Assembly: GCF_002878395.1 (NCBI RefSeq)
Contig: NC_061114.1
Location: forward strand, 146,754,545-146,818,544
Length of the DNA: 64,000 nucleotides
From: Capsicum annuum
Lineage: Eukaryota > Streptophyta > Magnoliopsida > Solanales > Solanaceae
Reading direction: 5' to 3'
Shown here: positions 58,404 to 64,000 of the stretch, in pieces
Layout: each line of letters starts with the position of its first letter
Position numbering within the stretch: the stretch's first letter is position 1
Translations under genes and position numbers: made by a program
The notes under the pieces: generated by a model
Told to the model about the DNA's origin: nothing
The model's input: only the letters and a program-made list of their open reading frames with translations
Databases searched by the model: none

Positions 58404-59836
58404 ATAATTATCGCCAATTTATATGGGGAGGGTGAAACTCCCTAGGTCCTTCAACTTCTTTGGTATCTTTTGAATCACCACTAAACTTCACTACTCAGTA
58501 ACTGTCACCATCTCAATATCCTACAGCTTAATCTTGTTATTCACCACGTCTTTCAAGTACTTAGCATACTCAGGCATTTTCTAAAAAACATCTAAAAGAG
58601 GAAGGTTAATGTGAAGTTCTCTGAACGTGTCAAAGAACTTCTTAAAACATGCATCCTCCTTGGACTTTTTAAGCCACTGAGGGAATAGTGGCGTTGGCCT
58701 TACATGTACTTGCTCATCATCTTTAGTTTTTGGGTACTCAGACTTTCCTGAATTATCAACTTCTTTACTTGAAATCTATTGTGGAACTAACTTTGCCTGT
58801 ACCTCTAAATTTTTCTTTGGAGGCCTATCAATAATCTCTTTACCACTCTTAAAGGTGATTATCATAACCTACTTAGGGTGACCTACATCACGTGGCGATC
58901 CACCTTGGGGCTTGGTGTTCTGTACCTAAGCTAGATGCTCCAACTGAGTCTCTAACTTCTTTGGAGAAACTTGGTGATTTTTTATTTTGGCATCCATTTC
59001 TTCTTGCTTGGCCAAAACCTTCTTCAAAGTTTCCTTAATATTACTAGCTTATGTGTTATACTACTACTAGAATTACTAATTCTGATTATTGCCCCATGCA
59101 TAATTTGGATGACTCTACCACTTGTGATTGTATGAATTTTCATAGTTTGGCTTGTGTGCATTGACTAAAAAATTTAGACTCCAGATTTGATCCACACAAG
59201 TTTACATTATGGACACAGTTCCCACATATCTCATACTAAGACATGCTCTACTATATTGCATTCACCCGAGTTGGAAATTGATTTACACCTAATTTGCTAA
59301 ATTATCTTATCATATTATTCTAAAAAGTAGACTATTAGGTGGATAAAGTTGTGACATTATCAACTTCAAGCACACCTGTAGACTTTTTCACTACACTCCT
59401 AGATATACCACCATACTAGTATGGATTGCCTTGCGCAATGCAGTTCAATAAGGTATAAAGCTCATCATATGTTTTCTCCAAAGCTGGACCACCTATAGCT
59501 CAATCTAGTAAATTTTTCATATTATAGTCATGAGCTTCTACAAAGGTATAAGATAATACCTTATTGGACTAATGATGATATGGACGGTCTCGGTGAAGAG
59601 ATTTGAACCTCTTCCAAGCAAGATATAGATCATCATCTGACTTATACTTGAATCTTAATACCTCACTGCATAATCTTGTAGTCTTTCCAAATGGAAAGAG
59701 ACAGAAGAGAAATTTTTAAGCTAAGTATCCTATGTAGTGATAGACACTGCCAGCTCAGCGTTCAACCACTTCTTTGTTTCCCCTAAAAGTGAGAAGGCCA
59801 AAATGGTCATCCTCGCATAATCAGTTGACACCCCAG
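58404..59836 (-). pseudogene. TE-G gag, interrupted by TE-I
   Basis: From 59836 downward the minus strand encodes GVSTDYARMTILAFSLLGET then KKWLNAELAVSITT, collinear with the TE-H gag core. A degraded knuckle near 59215-59260 reads YEICGNCVHNVNLC, the first Cys being Tyr. A spacer with lysine and proline-rich pieces (58690-58900) leads to protease. Stops are frequent. The N-terminal part is displaced beyond TE-I, outside the window. Confidence 0.75.
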
Positions 59837-61205
59837 TGATAACGCTCAAACTACACTCTTGAACGGGTGTAAGCGATCGTTGTCAATATAAAACCCAACT
59901 AGGTTGGGGTCAAATCTCATGGGAAATAGGATGTGAACTCAAGTTGTTTACGAAATAATTCACCGGTAGTTTACTGCTTCCTGAAATAGGGGTTTAAATT
60001 TCTCAGACAATTGTTAGTCACTTTGAGATTAATGTTTGTAATCAATATTTTATGATATAACTGGGATTATGTTCACTAGGGTTTATAGTATATGACAGAT
60101 GCTACAAATAACTCAAGGTTCTCACAGTGGTTAGGATGACAAGCTATCTCTATCGATAGTATGCTCGAATGTCTCTCAACCTATTCAAGCATCTAATTTC
60201 TTAATCCTCTCAGACTTAGGGAATCGCAACTCACTGCCTAGATTTTACCTCAGGTTAATTAACCTTGTTACAGCGCTGATTATTAAACGAAGCCTTTCCA
60301 AGTCCCTGTCGATAATTCACTTCCTGCTATTTATGATTTTTTTCTCAAGCAAACCAAAGTAGGTATGCCTATTGTTTGCAACCAATAGACATAATTTAGA
60401 ATATCATAATTTTAAAGAAATCCTAACACCTATTAAACCTTGAGTAATTAATCAATACCTTATCACGACCTAACCCTAGATTCCATAACCCAGGTTAAGA
60501 GTGTTTAGCTACTCATGATGCAGGAAATAGCACCCAAATTGAATTCATAATTGAAAGGATTAACTTACAATAATTAAGGAAATCAAAAGTGTTCTTTCAA
60601 TTGAATCACAAGGAAAACCACCAAAATATTTTTCTTCGAGAGAGAGAGTGAAGAAAAAGTCGTATATTGTAGGATATGCCAATTAATTGATGGATAATAA
60701 AAAAACTCTAAAACAAGGATTTAAATAGTTAACCCTAAATAAGGAAATAAAATTAAAGTTTCAGATGTTCTTCAGAATAGATGACGGCAGTTGTGATAGC
60801 CTATCACGATTTTGATGGCCTGCCATGGACGTCGTCAGCTTCTCTGCAAATTCATCTTTTACTGCCTAGGGTTAACAACGACAGTGACGGCCTATCAGGA
60901 TCTTGATGGCGTGTCATGAAGGTCATCGCAAAACTTCTTGTAACTCCCCTCTTCTATTTAAGTTTGACGGCATCCTTGATAGCCTATCACTAGGTTGACA
61001 ACGTGTCATGGATGTCGTCAGCCACACTTAGCTCTTTATTGATTCCGATTTCATACTTTTTGCTTTCTTTATTTATGGTTCTCCTTCTTCTCTACTTTTA
61101 CTGCAAAACCAAAGTAAACTAATAAAAAATATCTAAAGTTTCTCAAGACTTTGCAATTATTTATAGTTAAAAGCTTCAAATGTGTTAGCATGGGCTCACA
61201 CATCA
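59837..61205 (-). repeat. TE-I 3' LTR
   Basis: The minus strand starts TGATGTGTGAGCCC at 61205, after the polypurine stretch AAGTTGAGGG, and ends GAGCGTTATCA at 59837 within TE-G gag. The ends resemble TE-A and TE-D LTRs. An island of GACGGC/CTATCAC/GTCATGG repeats lies at 60781-61018, with a TATA-like TATTTAAATCC near 60719-60730 downstream (minus sense). The second LTR is outside the window. Minus ORF 61069-61251 is unsupported. Confidence 0.8.
60781..61018 (-). repeat. Three diverged copies of a GACGGC...GTCATGGA...GTC unit
   Basis: Copies lie at about 60781-60840, 60889-60930 and 60963-61020. Each contains a GACGGC or GACAGTGACGGC start, a CCTATCA core, a TGATGGC or TTGACAAC middle and a GTCATGGATGTCGTCA-like end. 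The GC content is higher than the surroundings. The unit is itself roughly palindromic (TGATGGCC versus GGCCTATCA). Confidence 0.65.
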
Positions 61206-62540
61206 ACACCCTCAACTTAGACAATTGTTTGTCCTCAAGCAACCTTAACATAACTAAGAGTATATAAAGTACAATTTGGTAGCTAACTACTCATATCAGT
61301 TCAGAATACATACACCATCTCCAAGGTCAGTCAAAGTAAGAGCAACTATGTCTATTATTGAAAACACCCATGCAACTCACAAGGATCAAGATATGGCAAA
61401 AATTTCAGCAATAACAACCCAGCACATACCCAAATCACATTATCCAAACAAGACAGTGATTAGCAACATACCTAGTGTTCCCTCACAATAAAGAAATCTT
61501 TTTTCCACTCATATCAGAATTTATACACACAGGGATAAACACAAGACTCACTCTCAGAACAAAGTTCCATCATTGCACATCAAATGCCATAGGCTTGCCC
61601 ATATAATCAGTACCCATGTCTTCAAACAGGTAAGTTAGGATCACTATAGGTGTTTTCTTAAGCTTATAATGAAGGTTAGGGTCTGGTATGATATTCATGG
61701 ATATTTCAAAGTAACTAAGCCCCCTTGACACTACATTAGACCCTAGGGGTTTCAACTCTTAACCTTTTTTTCTTCCCTCTTTTATTGATCATGCGTGCTC
61801 AAGATGGATGCGGTCTTTTCAATTAACTGATTATCTTTTTATCATTTTTCACATAGTTTTCTCTTTTTTTATTTCATTTTCACCGCACCCAACTCTTTAT
61901 TCATCCTTCTCATTCTACCTCTCTTCATACAAAGATTGCATCATGCACCCCTATAATAGCCACCCTCAACTTAAGTTATTTTCCTAAGTCAAGTTGCACA
62001 GTGTCCAAGGAGGACTAGGGCCAAGAAAGGTTCTTTGTGATATAAACAAGAAGGTGAAAGGTGCACAAGAAAAAAATAGGCCATTTAGCCCATATTATTT
62101 ACATTGGGAAGTTCATTTAGGCTAACGTGGGCTAACATGTAAAAACGGCCTATGATCCTTTCCTAATGCCTATTCGATGACCATGGCACGACTAACCGAG
62201 TAAGTTCTAGATTCAAAGCATAATAGGAAATGAGCAAGACCTTACACACACATGGAACACAAGTATCTTACATATCACTACTTATCCGGTTCATGTATTT
62301 GTTTAACACAGGTCATTCATTTGCCATACTAATGCCACAAAAAGATACACAGTGGTCAAAATGGATGCAATTCACACAGTACAAATAGATCAAACCACTG
62401 CAGAAGTACTCATAAATCATAAAATAAGCCAGCTACCTCAAGTACTTGTAATACTCCTAATTATCTATAGATTATGTTACAACAACAATTTACCCTACAC
62501 GCTTAACTTAATAATCAAAAATAAAATGCACTAAGGGTTA
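61206..62540 (-). repeat. TE-I 3' noncoding region
   Basis: No supported gene. It carries CTTGAGGACAAACAATTGTC and AAGTTGAGGG next to the LTR, like the TE-D tail, and a pyrimidine-rich plus-strand tract at 61780-61920. The plus frames at 61276-61491 and 62352-62534 are unsupported. Confidence 0.6.
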
Positions 62541-62558
62541 GGGTATACCTGAATACAG

Positions 62559-64000
62559 TCAAGCACGTGGATCCTGGGTCTTCGACCTTGTTACTATATC
62601 ATCTGCTGTCTTCTCCCCATCAAGAGCATCTAGAATGGCGGTGGTTGGAGCCTCGCTAGATGAAGTACCTATATCCCTAGCTCGAATGGCTGCTTCCCAT
62701 TTCTCATTATCAGCCATAAACTCCAATCTTGCCTTTTTCAACTTTTTTTTCTACCTTTTTCTTTGCCTTTTTCTGCATTTTTCTTTCTTTTTCACTATCT
62801 GGCTCTTCTATTTTATTTTTTCCTTTCTTTTCCAACTTTTTCTTCTTTTTCTTCAGGGAGTCTACAATGAGATCAAGGATTGAAATTTCTTCCTCCAATT
62901 CTTCTACAGCTGGACCTATTGGCATTATAATTTGGTGCTGCTGCAGCACCCCAACCTCAGGCTTAACCTTATCCAACATAGCCCTAAATATAGCAAGATC
63001 AACACCTGTCATCTCTTTTGCCTGGGAATTAAATCTATTTCCAAATCTGCAACTCGCGCAGCAATGTCACAAAAGGCTCTAGTGCAGCCTTGATTCTTTT
63101 TTCCAAGCAGCAGCAAACTATTTTGCGAAGGCATATAGCTGGGCGTCACACCACTTTGCTTGCTTAGCTACCTTCCTGATATTAATAGGCTGAAATGCCA
63201 AACCTATTTCTGCTAGAGAAATTAAGGAATTGGCTTCTGTCTCAGGCATTGAAGCTTTCTGTGCTGACGAATCCTATATATCGACCTAAGGTGTTGCTCC
63301 TGCATCTGTAACCGGTGGTTCTGCTACTACCTCTACCCCTATGTCAAGTCTAAGTCCCAGCTAAATCACATCAAACTGGGTGGGGTTGTGAGTTTTCTGA
63401 GCATGAACGTCTTCATCAACTCCTACAATCTTTGACACCAACAGATCTGCACAGCTTTATAATAAGACACGAAAAAAGATAAGCATTGTCGACCCTCGAC
63501 AGCCTTATCTTTATCTTATCTGCAATGATTTCCCCAAAGTTCAAGGGAAGCTGCTGCACCAAACTTGCTACCAAAATTGCTCGATCATCGCCCAGAATAT
63601 TGTCTCCATTAGTAGGCATTAGCCAAAATCGTACTATGCCTCACCAAAATTTTGCCTCCTGAGTCAATGAGGACTTACAGATTCTCTTATTTGGGTTTGT
63701 CACCCAAGACAGTTCTTTGTCAGTGATGATGTTGGTGAACCAAGGATATTGTTTGTCCTTATCCTTTATCTGAGCATAAAATGATAGTATGGTAGCCTGA
63801 GCCATAAAGTTGAGGCCGTGCAAGAATCTGTTGGTGGCTCTAGTCAAAATATTAACGCTTACACCCCTCACCCAAACTCTCACTAGAAGAGGATGATCTG
63901 CTACTTTTTCACCTGGTTTACACATATTCTCCAACTGGTCTTGGTAATTTCCATAGAACTCCTAAACCAGTGTGGGGAAAAATAAACCTCCCCTTTCTGT
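62559..64000 (-). pseudogene. TE-I long ORF, 'putative plant transposon protein'-like
   Basis: The ORF runs off the window end. From 63934: HPLLVRVWVRGVSVNILTRA, FYAQIKDKDKQYPWFTNII, KRICKSSLTQEAKFW, one TGA stop at 63641-63643 in place of a Trp-like codon, then in the same frame MPTNGDNILGDDRAILVASL and QQLPLNFGEIIADKIKIRLS. This fits the plant-specific domain I recall as PF20167. After a frameshift near 63430, a coiled-coil part follows (AKEMTGVDLAIFRAMLDKV, VLQQHQIIMPIGPAVEELEE) with a Lys/Glu-rich tail to 62559. It has only a few lesions, so it is the best-preserved long protein in the window. Function unknown. Confidence 0.65.

Noticed and set aside
62729..63082. 117-codon plus-strand ORF rich in Phe and Ser
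   Set aside because: It is antisense to the Lys/Glu-rich tail of the TE-I protein; Phe codons are the complement of Lys/Glu codons.
1..64000. Host genes or integrated plant pararetrovirus sequence
   Set aside because: All recognisable proteins are gypsy-type gag/pol or plant-specific transposon proteins; I saw no movement-protein or pararetroviral coat-protein motifs and no exon-intron gene outside elements.

Overview
The window looks like intergenic heterochromatin from a flowering plant with a large, repeat-rich genome. It is AT-rich, and I found no host gene, rRNA, tRNA gene or CRISPR array. Almost every base can be assigned to decayed, nested LTR retrotransposons plus one DNA transposon. 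The element types (Tekay/Del-like and CRM/Reina-like chromoviruses, Athila/Tat-like gag-protease elements primed by tRNA-Asp, and ORFs resembling the 'putative plant transposon protein' family) suggest Solanaceae, possibly a pepper- or tomato-like genome. That placement rests on recalled similarity, not on a search. Element names below (TE-A to TE-I) are local to this report.

Layout. 1-1519 is the 3' part of an LTR (+). 1520-6007 is TE-A (-), a gag-protease-only element with its 5' LTR at 4712-6007. 6008-7205 (+) and 7206-8401 (-) are two LTR fragments. 8402-20113 is TE-B (+), a Tekay/Del-like chromovirus with LTRs, gag, protease, RT, RNase H, integrase and chromodomain. Its integrase is split by a 3.1 kb solo LTR (14554-17660). 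TE-C (+), CRM/Reina-like, occupies 20114-21185 and 29611 to about 34600. Its gag is split by TE-D (-, 21186-29610), which has two LTRs, a zinc-knuckle-like ORF and a separate, apparently intron-containing unit, but no RT or integrase.

The second half starts with TE-E (+, about 34601-40808), a Tekay/Del-like element that ends in a repeated piece of its own integrase. TE-F (-, 40809-43222) is an inverted gag plus LTR fragment of a related element. TE-G (-, 43223-43370 and 51082-59836) is a gag-protease element with an LTR-internal-LTR-internal structure. TE-H (+, 43371-51081) sits inside the TE-G LTR. It is structurally complete (two LTRs, tRNA-Asp primer site, gag, protease, AGTAA target duplication) but has no polymerase genes. 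A 1.47 kb DNA transposon with roughly 115 bp inverted repeats (54883-56347) sits inside TE-G. TE-I (-, 59837 to past the window end) is inserted in the TE-G gag and carries a long, nearly open ORF of the same type as TE-D.

Main observations: (1) LTRs of unrelated families begin with short hairpins whose stems differ in sequence but are retained in position; (2) a roughly 40-nt motif follows the last gag-side ORF in four diverged non-autonomous elements; (3) many LTRs carry a family-specific island of short inverted motifs just upstream of a TATA box; (4) TE-H has a duplicated target and an undisturbed paralogous site in the same window; (5) none of TE-A, D, G, H or I shows RT or integrase here, so any movement would need outside help. 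All percentages and boundaries are by eye.
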